Below, piece after piece: positions 1 through 8,676 of a stretch of 64,000 bases of DNA. A model generated the notes under the pieces. That model searched no databases, was not told the DNA's origin, and saw only the letters and a list, made by a program, of their open reading frames with translations. Position 1 is the stretch's first letter; each line of letters opens with the position of its first letter. The translations under genes and the position numbers were made by a program. The stretch spans positions 1 through 64,000 of the forward strand of contig CALUWN010000001.1 of NCBI GenBank assembly GCA_944324495.1. The letters run 5' to 3'. The DNA comes from an uncultured Mucispirillum sp. (GTDB taxonomy: Bacteria > Chrysiogenota > Deferribacteres > Deferribacterales > Mucispirillaceae).

Positions 1-70
1 TCAATATTACACAGTAGTAATATCAATAATCTATTAATAATATCACAACCCTATACAATTAAAAAGGTTA

Positions 71-195
71 AAAGAAACTGCTTCAGCCCCATTCTATCGT
101 AGGCTCTGAATGACAGTTATTACAATTGTTTCTATTTTTACATATATTATAAAGTAGTTATAGTATTTTTTAATAAAAAATGGGGTGAAGCAGAA
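71..195. repeat. Imperfect inverted-repeat element upstream of rimP
   Basis: Outer arms CTGCTTCAGCCCCATT (about 79-94) and AATGGGGTGAAGCAG (about 179-193) pair with one bulged base across about 85 nt. The left half contains GGCTCTGAATGACA, the reverse complement of the TGTCATTCAGAG core of the element at 43688-43777. No coding sequence is seen in 1-422. The element could be a terminator of an upstream gene outside the window or a decayed dispersed repeat. Confidence 0.5.
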
Positions 196-206
196 TAAAA
201 AAAACT

Positions 207-215
207 TGCTATAAT
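207..215 (+). promoter_or_regulatory. Extended -10 promoter for the rimP operon
   Basis: TGCTATAAT is a perfect extended -10 (TGnTATAAT) with no convincing -35, typical of the extended class. Transcription would start near 222 and give a leader of about 200 nt before rimP. Confidence 0.55.
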
Positions 216-284
216 AATAAAAGTATGATAAAAGGAAGCTGAACTTTAATTTTAAGGTTTATAAGGTGCATCCTTATTCCGCTC

Positions 285-397
285 ATAAGTGGTGTTTTTT
301 ATGCTTATGTGCTTGCAATATCTTTTATAAGATATTTCTTGTTGTAATTATTCTTTTAATTTTATTAAAAGATGTAGTTAGGCGGGTTATTCCCGCC
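285..397 (+). promoter_or_regulatory. Structured leader of rimP-nusA-infB operon
   Basis: Four consecutive hairpins can be drawn: CATAAG/CTTATG (about 285-309), AATATCTT/AAGATATT (318-337), TCTTTTAAT/ATTAAAAGA (352-372) and GGCGGG/CCCGCC (381-397). The last is followed by TATTTTT, so it resembles an intrinsic terminator placed just before the rimP ribosome site. The nusA operon leader of E. coli also contains terminators and is feedback-controlled by NusA, so attenuation is plausible here. That role is inferred, not shown. Confidence 0.45.
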
Positions 398-422
398 TAT
401 TTTTATGTTTAAGGAGAGTATT

Positions 423-893
423 TTGGGCTTATTTATACCAAAAGATTTTATAGAGTTTGCTGAAAAGGTGGCAGGTAAATATAACTGCCAAGTGCAGGAT
501 ATATCTTTTAAAACAGAGCACAAATCTAATATTTTAAGGGTTACAATTGACGGAGAAGATACTTCTTTAGATGTATGCTCAAAAGTAAGCAGGGATTTAT
601 CTAAATGGCTTGATGCTCATGAAGATGAAATAAAATGTAAATCTTACAATTTTGAAGTTTCAAGCCCGGGGCCTGAAAAGAAACTTAAAACCGAAGAAGA
701 TTTTAAAAAATGTATTAATAAACTTTTATATTTTGAAACAAAAACAAAGGCATCAGATGGGCGTAAACGTTATAAAGGCAAGGTAATGTCTTGTGAAAAC
801 GGTATTGTCCATATATATACAAAAGAAGAAAGTGCAGAATTTGATATTGTTATTTCAGATATTGCAAAAGCTAGAATTGAATATGAATTTTAG
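423..893 (+). CDS. rimP: Ribosome maturation factor RimP
   Basis: RimP binds the free 30S subunit and assists late assembly in the cytoplasm. The product has the two-part family layout: an N-terminal alpha/beta domain with the conserved stretch LRVTIDGE, then the segment VSSPGPEKKL near the domain junction, and a C-terminal Sm-like barrel (about residues 90-156). I choose the TTG at 423 because AAGGAG (411-416) lies six bases upstream. An in-frame ATG at 405 would put that ribosome site inside the gene and start in the shadow of the leader hairpin. It is the first gene of a tight operon, with nusA starting 5 bases after its stop. Confidence 0.9.
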   Translation: MGLFIPKDFIEFAEKVAGKYNCQVQDISFKTEHKSNILRVTIDGEDTSLDVCSKVSRDLSKWLDAHEDEIKCKSYNFEVSSPGPEKKLKTEEDFKKCINKLLYFETKTKASDGRKRYKGKVMSCENGIVHIYTKEESAEFDIVISDIAKARIEYEF

Positions 894-898
894 GAGGA

Positions 899-2212
899 AT
901 GATGATAAGTAGCAAAGAATTTATTAAAGCAGCTGAGGACTTAGGCAGAGAAAAAGGTATATCAAGGGATATATTAACTCAAGCCTTATATGAAGCGATT
1001 TTAGCAGCAACATATAAAAAAATAGGTAAATATTTAGAGCCTGAAGTATCTGTTGATATAGACAGAGGATTAATAAATATACTTATTCCAAAAGAAGTAT
1101 CAGAAACAAATGTTAGTAACTGGTATGAAATAACAATAGATGAAGCAAAAGAATATAAAGAAAACCCACAGTATGGCGATATATTAATGGTGCCAACTAC
1201 TTTAGAAGCTTTAGGCAGGCAGTCTGCTCTTGTTGCTAAGCAAAAATTAATTGAAAAATTAAAAGATGCTGAAAAACAAGTTATTTTAGATGATTTCCAA
1301 AATAAAAAAGGTGAAATAGTTAATGGTACTATTTTAAAAACTGATAAAGACGGTAACTTTACTATAAATATTGGTAAAACAGAAGCAGTGCTTCCTAGAA
1401 AAGAAACTATTCCGGGTGAATTTTTTAATCGTAATGATTATGTGCGTGCTTTACTTTTAGATATTAAAATAGTAAAAGGCTGGCCACAGCTTGTGCTTTC
1501 AAGAACTCACCCTAATTTCTTGAAAAAATTATTTGAAGCAGAAATTCCTGAAGTATTTGAAGGTATTATAGAAGTTAAAGGGGCAGCTAGAGAGCCGGGG
1601 GATAGAGCTAAGGTGGCAGTATATTCTACCAACTCTAATATTGACCCAGTAGGTGCATGTATTGGTGTAAAAGGTGCAAGAATATCTACAATATCTGATG
1701 AGCTTAAAAAAGAAAAAATAGATGTTATTGAATGGTCCGCTGACCCTGTAAAATATGTATGCAACGCTATCAGCCCTGCAAATGTTTCTCTTACAAATAT
1801 TATTGAAGATGATAAAACAATTGAGATTGTTGTGCCTGATGACCAGCTTTCTTTAGCAATTGGTAAGAAAGGGCAAAATGTACGCCTTGCAGCTATGCTT
1901 ACAGAATGGCGTTTAGATGTTTTAAAAGAAAGCGAATATGCTGAAATTAGAACAAGCCGTTTAGAAGAGCAGGAGCAGGAGTTAAAAGAGTTTTACGAAC
2001 TTTATAACTTAGAAAACTTAGATGCTTTAGACCATAATATGATTGCAAAACTTATTGAACGCGGTATTGATGATTTAGAAAAATTATCAAGTGCCAGTGT
2101 TGATGAAATTGTTTCAGCACTTGAAATTGATGAAGATGCAGCAGTTGGCGTAATAAATGCAGCTATTGATTATTTAACTGCAAAACTTGAAGAATTAGAT
2201 GATGAAGAATAA
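899..2212 (+). CDS. nusA: Transcription termination/antitermination factor NusA
   Basis: NusA binds RNA polymerase and nascent RNA and modulates pausing, termination and antitermination. Domains in order: N-terminal RNAP-binding domain (1 to about 125), S1 domain (about 130-200, with KTDKDGNFTINIGKTEAVLP), two KH domains (first with GACIGVKGARI, second with AIGKKGQNVRLA) and a C-terminal helix-hairpin-helix-type region (about 370-430). At 437 residues it is shorter than E. coli NusA, consistent with one C-terminal domain instead of two acidic repeats. AGGAGG at 892-897 precedes two adjacent ATGs (899 and 902); 902 has the better spacing, so the true start may be one codon later. Confidence 0.95.
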   Translation: MMISSKEFIKAAEDLGREKGISRDILTQALYEAILAATYKKIGKYLEPEVSVDIDRGLINILIPKEVSETNVSNWYEITIDEAKEYKENPQYGDILMVPTTLEALGRQSALVAKQKLIEKLKDAEKQVILDDFQNKKGEIVNGTILKTDKDGNFTINIGKTEAVLPRKETIPGEFFNRNDYVRALLLDIKIVKGWPQLVLSRTHPNFLKKLFEAEIPEVFEGIIEVKGAAREPGDRAKVAVYSTNSNIDPVGACIGVKGARISTISDELKKEKIDVIEWSADPVKYVCNAISPANVSLTNIIEDDKTIEIVVPDDQLSLAIGKKGQNVRLAAMLTEWRLDVLKESEYAEIRTSRLEEQEQELKEFYELYNLENLDALDHNMIAKLIERGIDDLEKLSSASVDEIVSALEIDEDAAVGVINAAIDYLTAKLEELDDEE

Positions 2213-2231
2213 TTAATGCAAGGGAGCTTAA

Positions 2232-2726
2232 TTGTCTAAACCAAAGGCTATACGCAGCTGCGCTTTTTGTGGCTTAAAAACTGAAAAATCAAAGCTTTTA
2301 AGGATTAATCTTCCTGACTTAAGTTTTGATTTTTTTCAGAATAAAAATTACCGCAGTTTTTATGTGTGTCAAAATGCTAAATGTATTCATAAGGTTTTAA
2401 AAAAATATGCAGTAGCAAAACATTTAAAAACTGATGTTAAAGATACAGGAAATATTTTATTAGCAAATATTGAGAAAGAACTGTCATTTATTATTACAAA
2501 TTTATTTAATAAAGGCAGTTTAGAAGTTAATAATATAAAAGATTATACAAATCTTATATTATGTAAAAAAAGTACTTGTTTATCAGGTGAAAATGTACTG
2601 TCTATTGGTGAAAAGCTATACAGGGGCAGTACTGATGTTTGTGTTGTAAGCTCTAAAGCTTATTCAAAATTATTAATGAATTATAGAGATATAATTACAT
2701 ATATAGACGGTTTAATGGAGAATTAG
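2232..2726 (+). CDS. ylxR: YlxR/RnpM-family RNA-binding protein with C-terminal extension
   Basis: The gene lies between nusA and infB, where YlxR is almost always found. The N-terminal domain has the YlxR hallmarks: RSCAFCG with C10 and C13, then a second cysteine pair in YVCQNAKCIHKVLKK. In Firmicutes YlxR (RnpM) binds RNase P RNA. Residues about 75-164 form a second region; in several Gram-negative homologues the partner domain is L7Ae-like, and the glycine and valine pattern (STDVCVVSSKA) is compatible with that, but I cannot confirm it. It starts with TTG at 2232, preceded by AGGGAG at five bases, and its stop abuts the infB start. Confidence 0.8.
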   Translation: MSKPKAIRSCAFCGLKTEKSKLLRINLPDLSFDFFQNKNYRSFYVCQNAKCIHKVLKKYAVAKHLKTDVKDTGNILLANIEKELSFIITNLFNKGSLEVNNIKDYTNLILCKKSTCLSGENVLSIGEKLYRGSTDVCVVSSKAYSKLLMNYRDIITYIDGLMEN

Positions 2727-5615
2727 ATGGCAGTAAAAAAAGTTAGTGATGTGGCAAAAAATGCAGGTATTAGTATTGATGATGCTTTAAAAGCGTTTGC
2801 AGCTTCTGGCGTACAGGTTTCAAGCGGTAATGATACTGTTACAGATGATGATATTTTATCAGCAGGGCTTGATAAAAGAGGTCAGCTTGATAAACGTCAA
2901 GAAATGCTTCAAAAAGCAAGAGAACGTTTTAAAAAAGGCGTAAAAAGTAAAGAGGTTATTGTTAATAATAAAAGTGGTGCAGGCCAAGGTGGCCCAAGCA
3001 TTAAAATTAGCAAAGAAGAACTTAAAAAACGCAAAAAACTTTTAGACCAGCAGGTTAATAAAGTTGATAAAGAAAGGGAAGAGTATAATAAAGAACGTGC
3101 TGAAATGGCATCTCAAAATGAAAAAACAGCCAGTGAGAAACCACAAAATCAAAATGCAGAACAACATACTAATACCGTAAAAGAACAGCCACATGTTCAA
3201 AATACTGCCAAACCAAAAGAAAATGTGCAGCAAAAGCAGGAAAATAAACCTGTACAAAAAAATAATGACCGTCCTAAAGACCAAAAACACGATGACCGCA
3301 GGGATAACAAGCCTTTTAATAAAGACAAAAACAAACAACAGGACAAAGGCAAGTTTAATAAAGATAAAAACGATAAAGGCGATAAACAGGGTTTTAAAGA
3401 TAAAGATAAACGCTTTAATCAAGATAAAGATTCTTCATCTGATAAATTCCGTGATAATAAAGGCGGTAAGTCCTCTAATAATCAGTCAAGATTAAGCAAT
3501 GATAATGTGTTTATGACTGGTGATGAAGAAAGAAAACGCATAGTTAAAAAGAAAGAGGATGATAATAAGGATAAGGAAAAAGAAAATAAAAAGCCTAAAA
3601 ATAAAAAGGACGCAAAACGTTCTAAAAGCTGGATGAAAACTATTAATGAGGGTATGGATGAACTTAGCATTGAAAGTGAAGTTGAAAATACCCCAACTAT
3701 TTCACCTAATATAGATATATCTGATTTACTTGATGTAGACCCAGACAGACAGGTGAAAAATAATAACTACAATAAAAATAAAATGAATAAAAAAGCCCAT
3801 AAAAAACAGGATAAAACTCAAGTGAAAGCTTTTGTACGCCCTGAAAAAGTGGAAATTGGTGAATACATTGTTATTTCTGAATTTGGTGCTTTAATAGGTG
3901 TTAAAACTACTGAGCTTATTAAAAAACTCTTTTCTATGGGTATTATGGCAAATGTAAACCAGTCTATTGATGCAGAAAGTGCCCAACTTTTAGGCTTAGA
4001 ATACGGCGTTGATGTTTCTGTTAAAACTATTACAGAAGATGACCTTTTACCAGTATATGAAGATAAAGAGGAAGATTTAGAAAAACGCCCACCAATTGTT
4101 ACAGTTATGGGGCATGTAGACCATGGTAAAACATCTTTATTAGATGCAATCCGTTCTACAAGTGTTGTATCAGGTGAAGCAGGTGGTATTACTCAGCATA
4201 TTGGTGCTTATGAAGTTGAATGCAGTAATGGTACTGTTACATTTTTGGATACTCCGGGTCATGAAGCGTTTACTACACTTCGTGCACGTGGTGCATTACT
4301 TACAGATATTGTAATATTAGTTGTTGCAGCAGATGACGGTGTGAAACCGCAGACAAAAGAAGCTATTGACCATGCAAAAGCAGCAGGTGTTAGAATAGTT
4401 GTTGCAATAAATAAAATAGATAAAGACGGTGCAAATCCTGACAGGGTAAAACAGCAGTTAGCAGAATATGGTATTATACCAGAAGAATGGGGTGGCGAAT
4501 ATCAATTCCAAGAAATATCTGCTAAAAAACGCTTACATATTGATGATTTACTTGACAGGGTGCTTTTAGAAGCTGAAATGCTTGATTTAAAAGGCAACCC
4601 ACACAGACCAGCAGAAGGCGTTGTTATTGAAAGCCGTCTTGATAAACAAAAAGGTCCTGTTGCCACTGTTTTAGTGAAAAATGGTACACTTAGAAAAGGT
4701 GATACTTTTATCTCTGGTTCTCAGTTTGGTAAAGTAAGGGCTATGTTTAACTATAAAGGTCTATCTATAAAAGAGGCAGGGCTTTCCATACCTGCTGAAG
4801 TTATGGGCTTTAGTGAACTTCCTGAAGCTGGTGAAAAATTTATTGTAACAGATGAAAAAACAGCAAAACAAGTTACAGAATTAAGGGCAAAAATTGCTAA
4901 GGAACAGCAAATGGCAGATAGAGGCAAATTATCATTAGCTGATTTCTTTAGTAAAGTACAGGAAGGGGAATTAAAAGAATTAAATATTGTATTAAAAGCA
5001 GATGCACAAGGTTCATTAGAAGCCTTATCATCATCTCTTTTAAAACTTTCTAATAAAGAAGTAAAAGTTAGCATAATACATGACGGTATTGGTGCTATTA
5101 ATGAATCTGACGTATCATTAGCTGTGGCATCTAATGCTATTATTATAGGCTTTAATGTACGCCCTGACGCAAAAGCAAAACAGGCAGCAGAAAGAGAAAA
5201 AGTAGATATTGAGCTTTACTCTGTAATCTATAAAGCTATAGATGATGTGAAACTTGCATTAGAAGGTTTATTATCACCTGAAATGAAAGAAAATATTATA
5301 GGTCATGTAGAAATTCGTCAAATATTCTCTGCTCCTAAAATAGGTAAAATTGCAGGATGTTTTGTTGTTGACGGTAAAGTTACTAGAAACTCAAGCGTTA
5401 GAGTTATTAGAGATTCTATAGTTATATTTGACGGAAAATTAAGTTCTTTAAAACGCTTTACAGATGATGCAAGGGAAGTTGTTGCAGGCTATGAGTGCGG
5501 CTTAACTATTGAAAAATACCAAGATATTAAAGAAAATGATGTTTTAGAAGTATATGAAGTAGTTGAGGAAAAAAGAACATTAGAAGATGTAGAAAGGGAA
5601 GAAAAAGAGAAATAA
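2727..5615 (+). CDS. infB: Translation initiation factor IF-2
   Basis: IF-2 is the GTPase that places initiator tRNA on the 30S subunit and promotes subunit joining. The 962-residue product has an IF2_N domain (1 to about 50), a very long charged linker (about 70-370) rich in Lys, Asn, Asp and Gln, a second IF2_N-like module (about 375-430), the GTPase domain with G1 GHVDHGKT at 462-469, G3 DTPGHE, G4 NKID and G5 SAK, and then the domain II, III and IV modules. The linker carries short repeats of the DK/NKDK type and is the least constrained part. ATG follows the ylxR stop directly. rbfA starts one base after its stop. Confidence 0.97.
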   Translation: MAVKKVSDVAKNAGISIDDALKAFAASGVQVSSGNDTVTDDDILSAGLDKRGQLDKRQEMLQKARERFKKGVKSKEVIVNNKSGAGQGGPSIKISKEELKKRKKLLDQQVNKVDKEREEYNKERAEMASQNEKTASEKPQNQNAEQHTNTVKEQPHVQNTAKPKENVQQKQENKPVQKNNDRPKDQKHDDRRDNKPFNKDKNKQQDKGKFNKDKNDKGDKQGFKDKDKRFNQDKDSSSDKFRDNKGGKSSNNQSRLSNDNVFMTGDEERKRIVKKKEDDNKDKEKENKKPKNKKDAKRSKSWMKTINEGMDELSIESEVENTPTISPNIDISDLLDVDPDRQVKNNNYNKNKMNKKAHKKQDKTQVKAFVRPEKVEIGEYIVISEFGALIGVKTTELIKKLFSMGIMANVNQSIDAESAQLLGLEYGVDVSVKTITEDDLLPVYEDKEEDLEKRPPIVTVMGHVDHGKTSLLDAIRSTSVVSGEAGGITQHIGAYEVECSNGTVTFLDTPGHEAFTTLRARGALLTDIVILVVAADDGVKPQTKEAIDHAKAAGVRIVVAINKIDKDGANPDRVKQQLAEYGIIPEEWGGEYQFQEISAKKRLHIDDLLDRVLLEAEMLDLKGNPHRPAEGVVIESRLDKQKGPVATVLVKNGTLRKGDTFISGSQFGKVRAMFNYKGLSIKEAGLSIPAEVMGFSELPEAGEKFIVTDEKTAKQVTELRAKIAKEQQMADRGKLSLADFFSKVQEGELKELNIVLKADAQGSLEALSSSLLKLSNKEVKVSIIHDGIGAINESDVSLAVASNAIIIGFNVRPDAKAKQAAEREKVDIELYSVIYKAIDDVKLALEGLLSPEMKENIIGHVEIRQIFSAPKIGKIAGCFVVDGKVTRNSSVRVIRDSIVIFDGKLSSLKRFTDDAREVVAGYECGLTIEKYQDIKENDVLEVYEVVEEKRTLEDVEREEKEK

Positions 5616-5616
5616 T

Positions 5617-5970
5617 ATGCAGGAGACTTTACGTACAAAACGTGTTGCAGAATTAATGCGACAGGAAGTGGCTCGTGTAATTCGTGATTATGTACACGAC
5701 CCAAAAGTTAAAGATGTGGTTATAACTTCTGTAAAAGTTAGTGTTGATTTAGATATAGCAAGAATATACTGGACTACATACAATACTGATGCTGTAAAAG
5801 GGATACAGTCAGGTTTAGAGCGTTCTGCTGGTTTTATTCGTAAAGAAATATTAAAATCAGTACGTATGAAAAAAGTTCCAAAGCTTGAATTTTGTATAGA
5901 TGATTCAAGGGCTGAGGCAGATAAAATAGACAGCCTTTTATCATTAATAGAAAAGGAAAACCATGAATGA
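5617..5970 (+). CDS. rbfA: 30S ribosome-binding factor RbfA
   Basis: RbfA is a single KH-domain protein that helps process and mature 16S rRNA at the 5' helix region. The 117 residues match the usual family length, and the sequence shows the family pattern RVAELMRQEVARVIRDYVHDPKV near the start and VPKLEFCIDDS near the end, where the KH fold ends. It begins with ATG one base after infB and ends in an ATGA overlap with truB, so translation of the three is probably coupled. Confidence 0.93.
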   Translation: MQETLRTKRVAELMRQEVARVIRDYVHDPKVKDVVITSVKVSVDLDIARIYWTTYNTDAVKGIQSGLERSAGFIRKEILKSVRMKKVPKLEFCIDDSRAEADKIDSLLSLIEKENHE

Positions 5971-6863
5971 ATGGTGTAATAAACGTTTATAAAGAAACTG
6001 GTGTTACATCATTTGGTGTGGTGGCAAAAATCCGTAAATTATTAAATGTTTCAAAATGCGGCCACCTTGGCACATTAGACCCTATGGCTGAAGGTGTGCT
6101 GCCTGTATGTATTGGCTATGCTACAAGGTTTTCAGATTATCTTTCTAGTGTAGATAAAGAGTATGTTGCTGAATTTATGCTTGGCTTTAAAAGTGCAAGT
6201 TATGACAATACATCAGAACTTGAAAACGTATCAGATAAAGTAGTTGATAAAAGTGAAATAGAAAATGTACTTTCTTCTTTAACTGGTACAATCTCACTGG
6301 TAGTACCTGCTTTTTCTGCTAAAAAAATAAACGGCGTAAGAGCATATAAATTAGCACGAAAAGGTGAAATAGAAGATGCTGGCAGCAGAGAAATGGTTAT
6401 TTATTCAAATACTCTTATAAACTATGAATATCCTTATGGTGTAATAAGAGTATCCTGCGGTAAAGGCACATATATAAGAAGTATAATTAACACTATGGGC
6501 GAGCGTCTAGGTTGTGGAGCTGTTATGAGCGGGCTTATTCGTTCAGCTAATGGTATATTTTCATCTCAAAAATCATTTAAACTATCTCAACTTGAAAGTA
6601 TGGTGAAGGATGGCAGTATTGAAACGGCTATAACTCCAGTTTATGAACTTTTAGACTGGGGCAGGGCTGTAATAAAAGACAGTGCTATAAGGCAGATAAA
6701 AAATGGTATATCTCCAGACCATTCAGCATATATTAACCTGCCAATAGAACATACAGGAGATAATTTCTTTATAATGGATAATAAAAGTAACTTAATTGCT
6801 GTGGCTGAGCGAATAGAAAATTCTTCATTTCCTTTAAAATTAAAAATGGTACTAAATATCTAA
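5967..6863 (+). CDS. truB: tRNA pseudouridine(55) synthase TruB
   Basis: TruB isomerises U55 of the T-loop in tRNAs. The catalytic motif GHLGTLDPMAEGVLP is present, with the nucleophile at D38. KINGVRAYKLARKGE and GTYIRSI are the other family signatures. The C-terminal part (about 230-298) is PUA-like. The start ATG at 5967 overlaps the rbfA stop by four bases (ATGA), with AAGGAAAA upstream. It is the last gene of the rimP operon: ribF, which often follows truB, is absent, and a new promoter and gene follow after 118 bases. Confidence 0.95.
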   Translation: MNGVINVYKETGVTSFGVVAKIRKLLNVSKCGHLGTLDPMAEGVLPVCIGYATRFSDYLSSVDKEYVAEFMLGFKSASYDNTSELENVSDKVVDKSEIENVLSSLTGTISLVVPAFSAKKINGVRAYKLARKGEIEDAGSREMVIYSNTLINYEYPYGVIRVSCGKGTYIRSIINTMGERLGCGAVMSGLIRSANGIFSSQKSFKLSQLESMVKDGSIETAITPVYELLDWGRAVIKDSAIRQIKNGISPDHSAYINLPIEHTGDNFFIMDNKSNLIAVAERIENSSFPLKLKMVLNI

Positions 6864-6922
6864 TTAATAATAGTAATAATTACTAAGATTGTGAAGAAAA
6901 TATGATTATTATTTAATCAAAT

Positions 6923-6951
6923 TTGACAATAAATTTCTGTTGTGGTAGTAA
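6923..6951 (+). promoter_or_regulatory. Sigma-70 type promoter for the DUF302 gene
   Basis: TTGACA at 6923-6928 is followed by a 17-base spacer and TAGTAA at 6946-6951. The downstream gene starts 30 bases later behind AAGGAG. Confidence 0.6.
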
Positions 6952-6981
6952 ATATAAAAAATATAAAAAGGAGAAAAAAGT

Positions 6982-7437
6982 ATGAAATTATTCAAATATT
7001 TATCCATTGCTGTTTTTGTATTTGGTTTTGCTGTTCTTTCATTTGCAGCAGACCATGTTATTGTTACTGAAAGTAAATATGATTTTAAAACAACAGTAGC
7101 AAAAGTTAAAACCTGCATAAAAAACAACAAGCAGGCTACATTATTTAATGAAATTGACCATCAGGCAAATGCTAAAAAAGCAGGTGCTGAAATGGGTAAA
7201 GCAACATTATTTATTTTTGGTAACCCTGCTGCTGGTTCTAAATTTATGGCAGCTTATCCACAAGCAGCTATTGACCTTCCTTTAAAAGTTTTAGTTTTTG
7301 AAGATAAAGGTAAAGTTTACATTTCTTATGTAAACCCTGCTGATATTGCAAGCAACTATAAAGGTGCTAAAGACCACCCATTTATTAAAGGTGTTACTGG
7401 CATGCTTGCAAAAATGGTTGAAAACGTAAATAAATAA
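6982..7437 (+). CDS. Secreted DUF302-family protein
   Basis: The product has a Sec signal peptide (hydrophobic residues 5-20, cleavage probably after LSFAA) and a DUF302 fold domain, recognised by FNEIDHQANAKKAG, then KATLFIFGNPAAGSKFM, LPLKVLVFED and VYISYVNP. The biochemical role of DUF302 is unknown; it often occurs in periplasmic proteins of anaerobes and sulfur oxidisers. It is monocistronic: its own TTGACA promoter lies upstream and a strong terminator follows 24 bases after the stop. At about 130 mature residues it is a single-domain version. Confidence 0.85.
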   Translation: MKLFKYLSIAVFVFGFAVLSFAADHVIVTESKYDFKTTVAKVKTCIKNNKQATLFNEIDHQANAKKAGAEMGKATLFIFGNPAAGSKFMAAYPQAAIDLPLKVLVFEDKGKVYISYVNPADIASNYKGAKDHPFIKGVTGMLAKMVENVNK

Positions 7438-7460
7438 GCTAATAATTTGCTTAATATCTT

Positions 7461-7490
7461 AAAGGCTCATATTTTATATGAGCCTTTTTT
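7461..7490 (+). terminator. Intrinsic terminator after DUF302 gene
   Basis: AAAGGCTCATAT (7461-7472), loop TTT, and ATATGAGCCTTT (7476-7487), followed by more T residues. This is a 12-bp perfect stem. Confidence 0.9.
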
Positions 7491-7492
7491 TG

Positions 7493-7521
7493 TTGATAAA
7501 ATACAGTAATCTCGTTATACT
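7493..7521 (+). promoter_or_regulatory. Sigma-70 type promoter for three-gene secreted protein cluster
   Basis: TTGATA (7493-7498), a 17-base spacer and TATACT (7516-7521) lie 39 bases before the first gene of the 7561-9856 cluster. The -35 overlaps the tail of the preceding terminator. Confidence 0.65.
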
Positions 7522-7560
7522 AATATAAATATTTCATATATTACTGGAGAGATAAAGGAT

Positions 7561-8676
7561 ATGAAAAAATTTTTAGTATTATTTATAGTATTAATACCAT
7601 TTTTTTCTTTTGCAAAAGATGAGCAGTTAGATAAATTTGCAAATAAAGTAATAAAAGAATTATATAAGAAATATGAGCCCAACTGTAAAAGTACTACTTG
7701 TGATGTTACTAATGTAATTATATCAAACTTAAAAAATGCTTATGAATTTAGCCAAAATAATGATGATAATTTAAGACAGAAAGCAATAAATGAAATATTA
7801 GAAATCAATAATGAGGAAGAAACACTTGGAGATAGGCTTCCTATGGGTGAAGCTGTCTATTATTATATGTATTTAAATACTACATATATGCTGTTAAATG
7901 ATACAAATTATATGAGAAGTATTGATAAAACAAGTATAAATATATTTTATACTGATGATGACAATGCTAATTATTTTGAAGATGATATTGATATGTTGAA
8001 TACTCATTTATCGGCCTATGTATTAAAAGCTTATGCAGCTTATAAGTATAATATATCTTATTATTTTAAGGTAACATCTAAAACATTTCCTGCTGCACTA
8101 AAAAATTATGAAAAATATTTAAGTAAGGAAGATTATAATAATTACTTATCACTTTATAATAAATATAAAAACAAACATAATATAGTAAATACGTTTTTTG
8201 TAAGCAATTATCTAAAATCAAACTATAAGACTTATGAAAGTTTAAATACAATAGAAAAAATCAAACGTAATCTTTATGATGCATTATTTTTTGAAGAAAA
8301 TATAAGTAAAATAAAAGAAAGAGTAAATACTATTAATTTAGCTGATTTAAAAAACTTAAAAGCAGATGAAAAAGTATATTATAATAACTTAATATTAATA
8401 ACAAAAACAGCATTAGGAGATAAGCAGAATATTAATAATGCCATAAGTGATACAAAAGATTTATATTTAAAATTAAGAATGAATGCTCTTTATTTAAGTA
8501 GTTTATCAGCCAGTAATACAGCAAAAAATGATATAATAGATGAATACAATAAATTATCAAAACTATTAGAAGCTAATAAAAATACATTAATAAGTGATTA
8601 TAAAAATAAAAAAGTAAGTTTTGATTATTATAAAATATATAGAGAATATATTGATAATATGAAGGGTGATTTATGA
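7561..8676 (+). CDS. Secreted protein of unknown function (first of three)
   Basis: I do not recognise a family. The product has a Sec signal peptide (MKKFLVLFIVLIPFFSFA, cleavage after A18) and a mature part of about 350 residues rich in Lys, Asn, Tyr and Leu, predicted mostly helical. Two cysteines (NCKSTTCD, near residues 39-44) could form a disulfide. The spacing of hydrophobic residues suggests a helical-repeat scaffold, but no TPR consensus can be read reliably. AAGGAT lies just before the ATG. Its stop overlaps the next start (ATGA), so the two are translationally coupled. Confidence 0.75.
   Translation: MKKFLVLFIVLIPFFSFAKDEQLDKFANKVIKELYKKYEPNCKSTTCDVTNVIISNLKNAYEFSQNNDDNLRQKAINEILEINNEEETLGDRLPMGEAVYYYMYLNTTYMLLNDTNYMRSIDKTSINIFYTDDDNANYFEDDIDMLNTHLSAYVLKAYAAYKYNISYYFKVTSKTFPAALKNYEKYLSKEDYNNYLSLYNKYKNKHNIVNTFFVSNYLKSNYKTYESLNTIEKIKRNLYDALFFEENISKIKERVNTINLADLKNLKADEKVYYNNLILITKTALGDKQNINNAISDTKDLYLKLRMNALYLSSLSASNTAKNDIIDEYNKLSKLLEANKNTLISDYKNKKVSFDYYKIYREYIDNMKGDL

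Noticed and set aside
405-422. In-frame ATG 18 bases upstream of the rimP TTG
   Set aside because: The AAGGAG ribosome site would fall inside the gene, and the ATG is directly behind the terminator-like hairpin; TTG at 423 has correct spacing.
3193-3495. 100-residue plus-strand frame inside infB
   Set aside because: Lies in the Lys-rich linker of IF-2 in another frame; composition is that of a frame shadow.
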